This document shows positions 58,301 through 64,000 of a DNA stretch of 64,000 nucleotides, in pieces. Source of the DNA: Undaria pinnatifida (Eukaryota > Sar > Phaeophyceae > Laminariales > Alariaceae); contig JABAKD010000003.1 in NCBI GenBank assembly GCA_012845835.1, positions 2,352,212 through 2,416,211 on the forward strand. The letters run 5' to 3'. The position numbers were made by a program, and so were the translations under genes. Each line of letters opens with the position of its first letter. Positions within the stretch are counted from its first letter, which is position 1. The notes beneath the pieces were generated by a model. It did no database searches, was not told where the DNA came from, and saw only the letters and a list, made by a program, of their open reading frames with translations.

Positions 58301-59098
58301 AAAAATCTCGGATTTAATTGTGCACTAAAACGTTGGTCTTGATTAGCGAAGCCAGGTCGTAAATCCTACTGGGTATCTCGACAGAGCGGGTATCTCGACT
58401 GCCGCGTGTTCCGCGGTGATGAGATAAATATGCACGGCTGTACAAAAAATAAGCAAGTTTCGCCAGCGGTATGTGATCCAGCAGTGAACTGCAGGCGGAG
58501 CGAGTGGGCGCTAGCTACTCTTAGGGAAAAACGTGTCTGGAGCTCCCACCGTTGCCCCCGCGTGCGAAAGCTTACATGGCTTGCGAAACATTGCGTAACA
58601 TCGCAGCCGTTTGATACCGTGGTCGACGCGCGAAGGCGCTGTTCGGTACTAACGACTGGCAAAGAACTGCTAAAATACCGAAGTCATAGACTCTACCTAT
58701 TGTCACGAAATAGACACCGTTGCCGTTCGGTGTGGTGACACAGTAGTTGCTACGTTGCAGTATCACTTCGAAACCCAGCAGCAACATACTGCCCCCGCCG
58801 ACGCCGCCCTAGACGCTATTAGAGCTGCACATCCGTGTTTAGAGACAATCAACATGGGATTAATGTGAAGCTATTCTTGAAGAAGTAACACGGGGCTACG
58901 TTTTACACTTTCGTCCATCCTAGTTCCTCAAAATTCAAAACAAGATATCGACGAATTGACGAAATGGTGACGACTACCCGTAATGCTGTCGTGTGACCTT
59001 GGGCTCACCGGTGCTGATGGCCGCGCTCGTCGGTGAAGCCACGGCCTGCATCATGGCGTCTAGATCTCCGGAGTCCATCAATGGTGGCGCGGACACCC
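33360..59098 (-). CDS. UvrD/PcrA/Srs2-type superfamily 1A DNA helicase, about 20 exons
   Basis: This gene encodes a 3'-to-5' ATP-dependent DNA helicase of the UvrD/Rep family, enzymes that unwind DNA and strip recombinase filaments during repair. All motifs are found in order: Q (LNPAQEA), I (AGAGTGKT), Ia (NVLVLSFTHQ), Ib (TATFHSFA), II (VDEYQDTS), III (GDEDQHIYGWRG), IV (TRELEESLAARGVPY), V (TMHQAKGREFKVVFLTG) and VI (EERRLGYVALTRAS). I place 20 exons totalling about 3.67 kb (about 1,220 codons), all consistent in phase except one junction between 39618 and 38575. Three features are unusual: a GC-AG intron after motif III, an eight-residue repeat in domain 1B, and a long disordered C-terminus. 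The start is uncertain: ATG at 59078, or a further upstream exon. Nuclear location is inferred from a basic GRKKKT near the end. No disabling mutation was seen. Confidence 0.93.
34382..35640. other. Helicase intron 19
   Basis: Non-coding. It contains two near-identical 45-bp blocks at about 34555-34600 and 34614-34655 (CCGTGCAGATCTA, GGATTAACAAGG, ACCAGGTATTT) and an ATAAATAAATAA run near 35095. Nothing else is recognised. Confidence 0.6.
35641..35750 (-). CDS. Helicase exon 19
   Basis: Acceptor GCCGCAG|A, donor GACG|GTAAGG, phase 1. Joined to exon 18 it gives GPSRFLLDMPKEFVEVLPDA, the SRFLxELP signature that follows motif VI, and ends GLAGSHTLAFD. Confidence 0.92.
36155..36350. repeat. CGGGTCGGGTC-type repeat in intron 18
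   Basis: Words such as GACCCGCGGGTCGGGTCG, GAGTCGGGTCGAGTCAGGAG and a terminal ACCCGACCTGATCCGCGAG. Opposite in orientation to the copy at 50925-51100. Confidence 0.8.
36778..36909 (-). CDS. Helicase exon 18: motif VI
   Basis: Acceptor CTGTCAG|C, donor CATCCAG|GTAGCT. Encodes LERLHEERRLGYVALTRASQ and then ITFSKKRRFRNSW. The Arg of VALTRA is the expected arginine finger. Confidence 0.95.
37445..37508 (-). CDS. Helicase exon 17
   Basis: Acceptor GTCAAG|GT, donor GAAAG|GTGGGT. Encodes (G)WDEGSFPLLSNTGDGDHVVE, the eGxFP segment after motif V. Both junctions fit in phase. Confidence 0.93.
38521..38575 (-). CDS. Helicase exon 16: motif V
   Basis: Acceptor CATCAG|ATG, donor CACAG|GTAACG, phase 1. 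Encodes MMTMHQAKGREFKVVFLT(G), the TxHxxKGxEF motif V that senses nucleotide and contacts DNA. Confidence 0.95.
39020..39255. repeat. Diverged tandem duplication, about 110-bp units
   Basis: Copies at about 39024-39130 and 39146-39250 share GAGTACA, GTGAC-(T/C)GCGCCGA, a TCATTGTT block, ACAAAC(A/C)CC and ATCGCCGCGCC. They lie in the gap between exons 15 and 16. Confidence 0.6.
39618..39671 (-). CDS. Helicase exon 15: basic linker
   Basis: Acceptor CATACAG|A and donor GGCAG|GTGGGA. Joined to exon 14 it gives AARARREEAAEKQGARKRGG. The acceptor is in phase with exon 14. The donor (phase 2) does not fit exon 16 directly, so another small exon is needed. A 16-nt candidate with AG/GT borders and fitting phases lies at 38763-38778. 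Confidence 0.6.
40310..40552. repeat. Recent tandem duplication of an about 122-bp unit
   Basis: Two units, 40310-40431 and 40432-40552, both read GGATTA then AGAGTGAGTACCCC and GAGTTAACGCCTATACGACT, and end GGGGCACTAAAGGGGTTAAG. They differ by only a few bases. This lies in intron 14. Confidence 0.93.
40792..40877 (-). CDS. Helicase exon 14: before motif V
   Basis: Acceptor GTGACAG|GAC, donor GCGAG|GTGAGG, phase 2. Encodes DEESIGQLATAASRCDHIGR and FLLRAARA, the FL helix preceding motif V. Confidence 0.88.
41030..42130. repeat. Direct repeat pair (about 41030-41130 and 42025-42125)
   Basis: Both contain TATGGC-T-TTTAGTATGG, GGCATACTATA(A/G)GCC and AAA/CCTGTACGTTGTATT. One lies about 130 bp downstream of exon 13 in the gene sense and the other near exon 14. 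Intron 13 repeats of unknown type. Confidence 0.6.
42256..42424 (-). CDS. Helicase exon 13: domain 2B
   Basis: Acceptor GTTGCAG|G, donor CCTCG|GTACGA, phase 0. Encodes WSSLLMGWSKLRDVERGAAV and WRILSEAGFLPPA, then a Gly-rich GGGMGGGGAEVK insert. Confidence 0.88.
42470..42645. mobile_element. MITE-like 'TAGTGCCGGT' repeat, copy 2
   Basis: Left end CTGTAGTGCCGGTATGTGCC, right end ACCGGCACTATGCAACCGGC. Intron 12. The ends are inverted relative to each other, and internal ACCGGCAC words repeat. Confidence 0.55.
43282..43481 (-). CDS. Helicase exon 12: domain 2B
   Basis: Acceptor TTACCAG|GAT, donor TAGAAG|GTGCAG, phase 2. Starts DDEAFRRVISLRSRTRLLRW (the family DDxAFxRVIN with the following P-RG-G replaced) and continues with MRGVGEVAVAEGVSFAEAVR. 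Confidence 0.88.
44114..44282 (-). CDS. Helicase exon 11: motif IV
   Basis: Acceptor TACGCAG|C, donor CCTCAG|GTGAGC. Encodes YKDMAVISRTAFNTRELEES, then LAARGVPYIVEGGSSFFSRP and ALLALCANPQ. This is the conserved IPYxxxGGxxFFxRxE segment (motif IV and following) of domain 2A. Confidence 0.95.
44330..45075. repeat. Minisatellite, about seven units of 100-120 bp
   Basis: Each unit has GTGGGAGCTCCTAGACAGTG, then ACGG(T/G)AACTATGCCAGGAGA, ACGGCAGTTTAGGCC and a GAC(G/A)G-CGGT-CCAGACTTA block. Units at about 44340, 44450, 44555, 44645, 44750, 44865 and 44965 diverge towards the right. It lies in intron 10, just upstream of exon 11 in the gene sense. Confidence 0.92.
45190..45245 (-). repeat. Decayed copy of the exon 11 acceptor region
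   Basis: In the gene sense it reads CCTACGCAG then CTACAAGAACATCGCCATTT (SYKNIAI), against ATACGCAG then CTACAAGGATATGGCGGTG (SYKDMAV) in the functional exon 900 bp downstream. The rest of exon 11 is absent. Confidence 0.65.
46757..46853 (-). CDS. Helicase exon 10: between motifs III and IV
   Basis: Acceptor TGCTTAG|GT, donor ATAAG|GTATGT; phases 1 and 2 match both neighbours. Encodes GAVVRAQGLWNSREEGKWVA and VEARKMHREQGI, the EExxWVAxEIxxL helix of the family that leads into SYKDMAVISR. Confidence 0.88.
47539..47625 (+). repeat. Dispersed 'FDEIFDLTAGVYF' repeat, diverged copy
   Basis: Reads GAGTATCACGCAGCTTGCAT, then ATGAGTACC and CAACTCGCAGCTGACGTACT. It lies in intron 9. Confidence 0.5.
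47732..47883 (-). CDS. Helicase exon 9: after motif III
   Basis: Acceptor ATACACAG|T, donor ACGG|GTGAGT, phase 1. Encodes FEEDFPGAMRCALTETHRLP and STGLMRAGGLVPLLNNRMKT, matching the family's FxxDFPxAxxxxLxxNYRS and aaxxlIxxNxxRxxK. The usual NYRS is here THRL. Confidence 0.9.
47975..48070 (-). repeat. Decayed copy of helicase exon 9 in intron 8
   Basis: Matches the first half of exon 9 and in the gene sense reads AARCAPTETHRLLVHLARSS against exon 9 AMRCALTETHRLPVHLLRSS. Blocks GAGGACCGC, GGTGTGTCTCGGTC and GCGCACA are shared. It lies upstream of the functional exon. Confidence 0.85.
48926..49170 (-). CDS. Helicase exon 8: motif III, GC donor
   Basis: Acceptor TTTCACAG|GCA. Encodes a Gly/Ser/Ala-rich insert of about 50 residues and then LFCTGDEDQHIYGWRGTTVD. 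The only donor that gives the family-conserved join (QLHS-FEEDFPGA) and the right phase is CACAG|GCACGT, a GC-AG intron. Ordinary GT sites nearby give the wrong frame. Confidence 0.8.
49775..50040. mobile_element. Inverted-repeat element, 'CCTACGGTGGGGGGG' family
   Basis: The right end in reverse complement reads GGCCTACGGTGGGGGGGTCA, and the left end reads GGCCATTGGTGGGGGGG. Inside, both arms have a GAGT(C/G)A-type palindrome. The right arm matches 32085-32220. This lies in intron 7, between exons 7 and 8. No coding content; probably a non-autonomous element. Confidence 0.55.
50150..50225 (-). CDS. Helicase exon 7: motif II (Walker B)
   Basis: Acceptor ATTATAG|G, donor CTCAAG|GTGAGC. Encodes YRWRLRHVLVDEYQDTSPAQ and QRLLK. 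The DE pair of VDEYQDT coordinates magnesium and activates water for ATP hydrolysis. Confidence 0.95.
50305..50890. repeat. Three copies of a GCATCTGAGCGTGCGT block in intron 6
   Basis: Copies near 50310-50360, 50505-50555 and 50830-50885 share (A/G)CGCATCTGAGCGTGCGT or CTAAGCGTGCGTCGGAGCG, followed by TATTTTCGCTCTAGCAC or a diverged equivalent. Non-coding. Confidence 0.55.
50925..51100. repeat. CGGGTCGGGTC-type repeat, copy in intron 6
   Basis: Dense CGACCCG/CGGGTCGG words with ACCTCCTGGC spacers. The inverted counterpart lies at 36155-36350, also in an intron of this gene. Confidence 0.8.
52430..53275. repeat. Tandem duplication of an about 415-bp unit in intron 6 region
   Basis: Units about 52435-52855 and 52860-53275 share long blocks: TTTTTTGCGTTC-TTAGG, AAGTCA-CAACTAAATTACTAG, GGAAGGCTTG, GCCTCGGTGGGCTGGCGTAC/TCTCGGTGGG, TCGACGTAAGAAAAGCAA and CCACAGCCCTGC. 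They are diverged by roughly a fifth. This lies between exons 6 and 7 and codes for nothing recognisable. Confidence 0.88.
53310..53377 (-). CDS. Helicase exon 6: approach to motif II
   Basis: Acceptor CAACAG|GTGGAC, donor GAGCG|GTAAGA, phase 2. Encodes VDFGDLCMMATDLFVRHPEV, the DFxDL region that precedes the Walker B motif. Confidence 0.93.
53397..53480 (+). repeat. Dispersed 'FDEIFDLTAGVYF' repeat next to the exon 6 acceptor
   Basis: Reads GGAAGTATCACACGCAGTTT and VSFDEILDLTAAVF in the shared frame. It ends 19 bp upstream (gene sense) of exon 6, inverted relative to the gene, so it lies in the polypyrimidine/branch-point region of intron 5. Confidence 0.65.
54085..54310. mobile_element. 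MITE-like 'TAGTGCCGGT' repeat, copy 3
   Basis: Lies in intron 5. The left end reads CTCTCAATAGTGCCGGTTG with reiterated ATAGTGCC words. The right end reads CCGGCACTACGGGGAGCTC, roughly its inverted complement. It shares the GTAGTGCCGG(C/T)(G/A)TGTGCC end with the copies at 4.1 and 42.5 kb. Confidence 0.5.
54384..54464 (-). CDS. Helicase exon 5: domain 1B end
   Basis: Acceptor TTCTTCAG|GCG, donor GGCCAG|GTGCGC, 27 codons, phase 0. Encodes ADDTDKAAAGAYSKYQRLLR, the AxxYxxYQxxL helix before motif II in the family. Confidence 0.9.
55211..55562 (-). CDS. Helicase exon 4: domain 1B with GGAF octapeptide insert
   Basis: Acceptor CGGACAG|G (phase-compatible; CTGCAG at 55547 is not in phase), donor GGAAAG|GTAATG. 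Encodes PKFPSGVNIIGRTEQVDLLA, then GGAFESPTGGAFEGTW (two octapeptide units), and KVSATRAKTVLSRLTLWKE before LTPEDVRDGK, matching the ISrlK-type helix of UvrD domain 1B. Confidence 0.88.
55665..56095 (-). repeat. 24-bp minisatellite encoding GGAF(D/E)Sxx
   Basis: About 16 imperfect 24-bp units of the type GAAAGCGCCACCGGTGGGCG plus ACTC, in two blocks (55665-55760 and 55805-56095), lie in intron 3. Minus-strand frames read GGAFDSxT-type octapeptides. Two more units lie inside exon 4 (about 55395-55440). Confidence 0.92.
56291..56418 (-). CDS. Helicase exon 3: motif Ib
   Basis: Acceptor TTCGCAG|GGGG, donor ATATG|GTGAGA, phase 2. Encodes GVQDVRERAVAAGLPRA and VWTATFHSFAATVLKQNAHL, the TFHSF-type motif Ib of UvrD helicases. 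Confidence 0.92.
57258..57577 (-). repeat. Two decayed copies of the exon 2 / intron 2 junction
   Basis: Segments 57408-57577 and 57258-57373 match 57838-58005, which spans the 3' half of exon 2 and the start of its intron. All three hold a GGT/CCCGGTCTAAC block and a frame reading ENVLVL(S/V)(F/S)TH(Q/P). The donor is GTAGGT in the functional exon but GTTGGT and GCAAGG in the copies. None of the copies has the Walker A half. Confidence 0.85.
57884..58200 (-). CDS. Helicase exon 2: motifs Q, I and Ia
   Basis: Acceptor ATACAG|GC, donor CATCAG|GTAGGT. Encodes VALNPAQEACALLD (Q), LLTAGAGTGKTHTLAARLAF (Walker A) and, after a Gly/Ala-rich insert of about 50 residues, ENVLVLSFTHQ (Ia). Decayed copies of its 3' half lie in the next intron. 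Confidence 0.93.
59009..59098 (-). CDS. Helicase exon 1 (or first recognisable exon)
   Basis: Contains MDSGDLDAMMQAVASPTSAA, ends ACC G|GTGAGC in phase 1, and joins the next exon to give STGVALNPAQEA, as expected just before motif Q. The left limit is either the ATG at 59078 or an acceptor CAG at 59099-59101. The supporting evidence is the strong donor and the matching phase; the residues themselves are not conserved. Confidence 0.6.
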
Positions 59099-61540
59099 CT
59101 GCAATCGATGACGCAACAGCGGATATTGCGTTACGAATTGCCACCCAAACACGACGCAGCAGAAGCAGTCTCTTGATGCTCTACAGCCAGTATTCATACT
59201 CGTACATACCAGTACGAAGGAGAGCGTTCTACAGTAGTAAATATTAGCGAATGCGATTTTCTATGACACCGCGCCCAAGGATAAGAGACCCCCCTTCGAG
59301 CTTGCTGAGGTTGGGTTCTACGACAGCCGATCGAGATCTACGATTTTCCAACATTCTCCAACCAACGCACACAAGTTGACGACGACTCTTGTATCCTGCT
59401 GCGAGAGTTCCTATTGATAGCGAAAACTAAACCATCATAACGCAGCTCTAACACGCATGCAGCCGGTGCTAGGAGTTTGAAGCTGACCCGGTTCGACACC
59501 AATACTACAAAGATGTCATTATAGAATCACGGCACTCTGAATCTGGCCCTGAAACAAGGCATCGCAAACCGCGCGCGGCTGCGATCAAGTGCGCACAGGT
59601 ACAACACGACAAAATAAATTATGCCATCGTAACAGTGGTGAAGCGCGCCATGCAGGTGTAAAAGTACCATGCAGTGTGCGTGTCGTGCAAGGCAGTTCGG
59701 TGAATTTCAGGTACTCCCATCCAAAAACAACGGATTACCGCAGTAGCGCGTGCGTACGGCGAGGTCACTTTAGCGGTAGGAAATCAGTTTGAGCCGCCGT
59801 GATTACTCACCAGGTACCAGGTACGGAAAGAGTATAACACGGAACACATCCTGTCGCCTACCAGGTATTCACTATTAACGCAATCTCTGTAGCAGAGAAT
59901 CCCTGCATCTTCTCCCGCGGGCCGCTAGCAGCTCCCCTGGCTGTCACACTGCCACATTTAGATTTTCGTAATTACCAGTAGGCAGCACAAATTATTATTT
60001 TTGCGTCAATTCGCGTAAGCACAAGCTATTTGGGCGGCAATCCGACATCTCTGCTCTCATCAATGATAGCAATGAGCCTGCTTCAGCAGCCAAGGTTGCT
60101 TGGGATTGCCGGCGCTGTACGTAGCAGGGTATCCGTAATCGTCACTTTTTCTCGACGCGTTTTTCCAGTCAGGTACCGAAGCTGCAGTGTGTCGTGCACT
60201 GAACGAGCACGAAATAAGACGTGCGTGCATACGATAGATTGTTTTATTCCGTCCTGCCCTTTGCCTTCGAGCGCTCACGCATGCCAGGTACGTAACAGCT
60301 CCAACGAACGCGCGATACTGCTGTTTCGACAGCAGATTTGCTCTTAGTCATGTCCTGGTGCCAATTGCTTGCTGTCCTCGTTACAGGACCGCACACCTCA
60401 CGTTCTCACATCGAGGTATTAGAGCAGTATTACGCTATACGTAAATATAATACCCGTTTGTATATTAATATTGATATAACAAGGTTATAATATTTATGTA
60501 TTTAGTGGTACCAAGTATTAATCTCGCCGCGTCGCATGAAAGTCACGAGACCCAACTCATCACCGGTGCGTTCGAGAGACGAGAGAGGCATGCCGACACC
60601 CAGAGCCGCAAGCGGATGCACACCGGGACAACCAGAAGGCCAATAGAGTGTTCATGTGTTCCCAGAATCCCGTAGTACTAGAACACAGAGCACGCACACC
60701 CGAGCTATTGCTGCAGGACCAAGGACAGTTAAGAGTCCAGTCACACTGCAACCACCACCAGCAGAACAGCACACAACATTCAAACGTTCCACCGCCACTC
60801 ACAACACAGCCGATATCGTCGACGCACCGTAGACTCACCATGCCGGGCTGTCTTGAGCGCAGCAGAGCACGGTCGCCGTCGACCCACGCCATTAGCCCAG
60901 TGTCGGCGGCCCAAAAGCAGTGGTGGTGCAGCTATAGCGCACCCGAAAGCTGGCTGCTGCAATAGATTCGTCGACGATCGTCTGTTGGAGCTGTACACGT
61001 AGCATGATGATTTCTGACCTACCCTGCCTCTCGCGAGCCGGGATCTAAGCAGCGTGGAAGCCTGCTCCGTGCCATCCCCGTTAACGGTAGCAGGCCACGC
61101 ACTAATTGCAGCAGCCGTGAAGGTGACAGAGGTGACAACGATAAGCACTGCCAGTAGCTTCACGCTGCTTCGTGGGAGAGCTGCTCTGGTCAGGAGCCAC
61201 AGCGCTGAGTCTATGTCGGAGCCAATTCCGGCCCGAGCCGCTGTCCTTTCATCGCTCGGAGATGGGGATGGGCCAGGCAGACGATACCTCACTGCTGCGA
61301 CAGGCATCACCTCTCTACGCACCACAGCAGTGGGCCTATAGACCTACTGCTGTACGACTGTGTATACGACGCTGCTAGCCCTGCTGCTGCTGTTATTGTG
61401 TGCGTACACTACTACTAAAACTTGCGCACGGCAGCAGTGTGTGTGTGGATTTTTTGTTTCGCGAGAGCCGAGGTGCTTGGAGACCGTGGTTGGTAATCCC
61501 CTGACCGACCGATTAATAATTTAAACGTATAATAGTATAC
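59099..61540. other. Region between the two genes; no gene recognised
   Basis: Upstream flank of the helicase, so its promoter and any further 5' exons should lie here, but no motif stands out. Open frames at 60780-61325 (minus, with a hydrophobic LAVLIVVTSVTFTAAAISAW stretch) and 61054-61341 (plus) overlap and cannot both be real; neither is recognised. The word ACCAGGTA recurs at 59810-59865. Confidence 0.4.
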
Positions 61541-61542
61541 TA

Positions 61543-61593
61543 AATACAAGGGCTCCGCATGGGCGCCGGCATTCGCCGGCGCCCATGCTTCGG
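61543..61593 (+). other. Perfect 14-bp GC-rich hairpin with ATACAAGGGCTCCGC flank, copy 2
   Basis: Stem arms 61557-61570 (GCATGGGCGCCGGC) and 61575-61588 pair perfectly around an ATTC loop. It is preceded by ATACAAGGGCTCCGC, the same 15-mer as at the 10.3 kb hairpin, although the stem sequences differ. About 365 bp lie between it and the cysteine-rich gene, with nothing recognisable. Confidence 0.6.
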
Positions 61594-61954
61594 GTAGGGC
61601 AGGGCAGCACTTCGTAGCTGTCCGATTTGGCATGCATTGAACTTTAAAGTAATGCCAAAAGTTTAATACGAACATGGGATTGTGAAAGTCATGATTTGAC
61701 AGAAAAAAAACGTAATACAACTATATACCTAGACCTCGCCCCCTTCGGACGTCTCGCTCGGCATATCCTCCCCCCTCTCAGCCCTTCTCAGCCCGTAATT
61801 GCCGAAAAGAAAATTAGTTGCTGGGGAAAAGAACCGTCCCGAAGTTCCTTGCCTTCCTTGCTTTCCCTAGTCTCATTCTTACTTAGCTCTCATTCTCTGA
61901 TCTTTACTGCTTGCTCTCTGATATTTTTATTTTGCTTTTTCAGCAACTTCTTTT

Positions 61955-64000
61955 TTGTACTTTTACTTTCGAAGTTGGCCGATTGCTGGCTGTTGGGAGG
62001 GAATTGCCGTTGACGGCTGCAAACAATTTGAATTTGAAATTTGCCGGATCGGCAAAAACAATTTGAAGTTGAAATTTGCGAAGCGGACCAAGGCTAGTGC
62101 GGGAGGAGGCTCCGCCAACAGTAGTGGGGGTGGTGGAGGTTCAGGATCAGGCGTGTGGAAGCTGGTCGGGCAAGAACGGGACTCAGCTTCTTCTGGCAAT
62201 CCTGATTGGCCGTGCCCGAGCAAGGGTTGTGACGGCTTCCTCATCGCACGAAATAGGAAAAACAGGAGTAACTGTTCCCAGTACGCTGTCTGCAACACCT
62301 GCAGGAGTGACGAGCCTTCCACGTGCCAAGCTTTTCATAACCTTAACAAGAAGCACTGGGGAAGCGGCGACAACCCTCGTGTGTGTGACTGGTGTGACGC
62401 GGACACCTGTGATTCACCTTCGATCGGCGTCCCTAACGAAGGAGCTGAGAGCTTGACGAAACGTGAGTTACATTTCTGTTGTTGTGCTGTGATTTCTTTT
62501 TCATGCGTACAAACACACTTTTGCATGTACGAGTACGTACGTGTACGGGGCAGTCCCGTCATCGCGGTGTAAGCGGGAATCGTACAAGTACTCAGGTCTA
62601 CGAGTGAGTAGACCTATGCAGTGACGCTGTGTGATGCGATTTCTTTTTCATACGTACAGCCAAACACACTTCATGTATGTACGACTACGAGTACGGGGCA
62701 GTCCCGTCATCGGGGTAAGCGGGGGTTGAACGAGTGGTCCATGCAGTGACGCTTTGTGCTGTGATATAAACACACGTTTTGGATGTACGACTACGACTAC
62801 GTGGTATCTATACATGTAAGACGCAATGAAAACGGGCAAGTCTCATCACGGGGGTCAGCCAGGGTTGTAAAAATGGTCCATGCAGTGATAAATAACAGCA
62901 GCATGATACCTCAGCACAAGTCGCAGTACACACTGGAGGTTGATATATAGCAGTAAACAGAAGCTGAAGTTAACCTGGGTGATGCTGGAGAGCAGTCCCG
63001 TGATTGGGGTTAGCGAGTTGTTCATGTAGTGACGCGGTGTACTACTACTGTTACTCATTTTTCATACAACCACATAAACTCTTTGTATTAACGAGTACAA
63101 GTAGGGTGCGCAACCTCTTCAGGAATCGCAGTACACGCCGGTCGTAATAGTGTTGATAGCAGCAGTAATAGAGTAGTACCGAACAATATATACAGCAGGT
63201 ACTGTCTCTTACCCTTCGTTGTCGGTATTCCGCCGGTAGGCCTTATATAGCAGTATACCGGGGCTTACGCTTACCAGTTGCGACTGTGAATCCCGTTCGT
63301 TCCTGTCCCAGTGGTGGTTTCATAGGTGTTAGCAACGTTGTGGTACCAGGAAGGGCTTTGCCCATAAATGACCGCTTTCATTACAACAACAGTGTTAAAT
63401 TGTACGACTTCCTTTCAAACTTTGGAAATCGACGACAGCTACGTGGCCTCACTATTTTGAACATTCACTGAACGCAAGGTATTCCCATCCGTTGTTGTCG
63501 TTTGCAGAAGCCCTGCGAAGCAGCCGCCGAGGGCCGCCAAGTCGGCGAGGACATAAACACGAAGTGCACCGGCGACATCAAGGTCGGTGACCTCCTGAAG
63601 AAGGCAGGCGACCACTTGCTCGATATACATCCCGCATTCCATTCCCACGTTGCCACGAGGGCGTTCGACATCGAGGTACGTTCTACTCTTATCTTGCGTC
63701 CTGTGTGTCACGAGTCGAGACATCCATGTCTCTTGCTCAAGACTAGGGGATGGCGTGCGGATATAGTCTATGAAGTGCGGTTCCTTTTCCAAGTACCAAG
63801 AGCAAGTACAACAATACCACAACAATTACTAACAACGAAAGGAGCTCCAATAATTTGGATGGTTACGACGTCTGCTGGAGAGAAGTACGAATACTTTTTT
63901 ACACATACTTATCGACGTTCTCCCGCCATGCTTCAACGTTTGTGGACAGATCCACAAGACCATCGACAAAAAACAAGAGTGCAAGGTGCTGGGTACCCCC
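61955..64000 (+). CDS. Cysteine-rich, probably metal-binding protein; partial gene
   Basis: I do not recognise this protein. Three exon pieces are visible on the plus strand. The first (about 61955-62465) has KQFEFEICRIGKNN and KLKFAKRTKAS, a Gly/Ser linker, and a cysteine-rich region with CPSKGCDGFL, CSQYAVCNTC, CQAFHNLNKKHW and CDWCDADTC; such paired cysteines usually bind zinc. The second (63508-63675) reads CTGDIKVGDLLKKAGDHLLD and ATRAFDIE. The third starts at 63950 (IHKTIDKKQEC) and runs off the window. The second and third join in phase 0. The first ends in phase 1 and does not fit the second, so an exon between them is missing from the model. Its true N-terminus and start are not seen. 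Confidence 0.65.
62475..63040. repeat. Four diverged tandem units of 130-150 bp in the intron
   Basis: Each has a GTGCTGTGAT-like start, TACGTACA or similar, CAAACACACTT, TGTACGA-TACGA-TAC, GGGGCAGTCCCGTCATC-GGG, a TAAGCGGG block, and GTCCATGCAGTGACGC. Units start near 62475, 62630, 62755 and 62890 and decay rightwards. They lie between exon pieces of the cysteine-rich gene. Confidence 0.85.
63508..63675 (+). CDS. Cysteine-rich gene, internal exon
   Basis: 56 codons between GTTTGCAG and GAG|GTACGT, phase 0 at both ends. Starts KPCEAAAEGRQVGEDINTKC and ends ATRAFDIE. A helical, charged stretch (KVGDLLKKAGDHLLD) is present. No domain is recognised. Confidence 0.75.
63950..64000 (+). CDS. Cysteine-rich gene, next exon, cut by the window edge
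   Basis: Follows TGTGGACAG, opens in phase 0 and reads IHKTIDKKQECKVLGTP to the last base. Confidence 0.65.
   Translation, partial: MHKTIDKKQECKVLGTP

Noticed and set aside
60780-61341. Membrane protein gene on the minus strand, or a gene on the plus strand
   Set aside because: The two open frames overlap almost fully. One hydrophobic stretch alone is not enough, and no family is recognised.

Overview
The window is nuclear DNA of a eukaryote with intron-rich genes and many decayed repeats. A brown alga (Phaeophyceae, Ectocarpus-like) fits best. This is inference from three things: large genes with canonical GT-AG introns; the mix of Ty1/copia, MULE, LINE, miniature inverted-repeat and miniature LTR elements; and a dispersed repeat that can be read as MSFDEIFDLTAGVYF, which I associate from memory with Ectocarpus sequences. 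No search was run.

Layout. 0-13.7 kb: mostly non-coding DNA built from old local duplications, an ACATAA-type microsatellite, one complete tRNA-Arg(CCG) at 10491-10562, and unclassified reading-frame fragments at 11.5-13.7 kb. 13766-19747: a complete but dead Ty1/copia retrotransposon on the minus strand, with 5-bp target duplications (TATTT), paired LTRs, Gag, protease and RT/RNase H, but no integrase core. A 208-bp MITE with a TTA target duplication sits in its 5' LTR. 19903-23228: a broken intron-containing MULE transposase on the plus strand. 24.2-24.7 kb: an ankyrin-repeat remnant. 24719-25114: a miniature LTR (TRIM-like) element. 25.1-27.2 kb: microsatellite and compound repeats. 28684-30010: a LINE remnant on the minus strand.

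33360-59098 (minus strand): one gene of nearly 26 kb for a UvrD/PcrA/Srs2-type superfamily 1A DNA helicase. I place 20 exons. All helicase motifs (Q, I, Ia, Ib, II-VI) are present in order, and reading-frame phases agree at every junction except one, between the 39.6 and 38.5 kb exons, where a very small exon is probably missing from my model. About 3.7 kb is coding. The introns hold minisatellites, tandem duplications, inverted-repeat elements and, most unusually, decayed extra copies of pieces of the gene's own exons.

61.9-64.0 kb (plus strand): the start or middle of a second gene, encoding a cysteine-rich and probably metal-binding protein I do not recognise. It runs off the right edge. 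The two genes lie on opposite strands and point away from each other across about 2.8 kb. Nothing in the window looks like an operon, a CRISPR array or a prokaryotic island.
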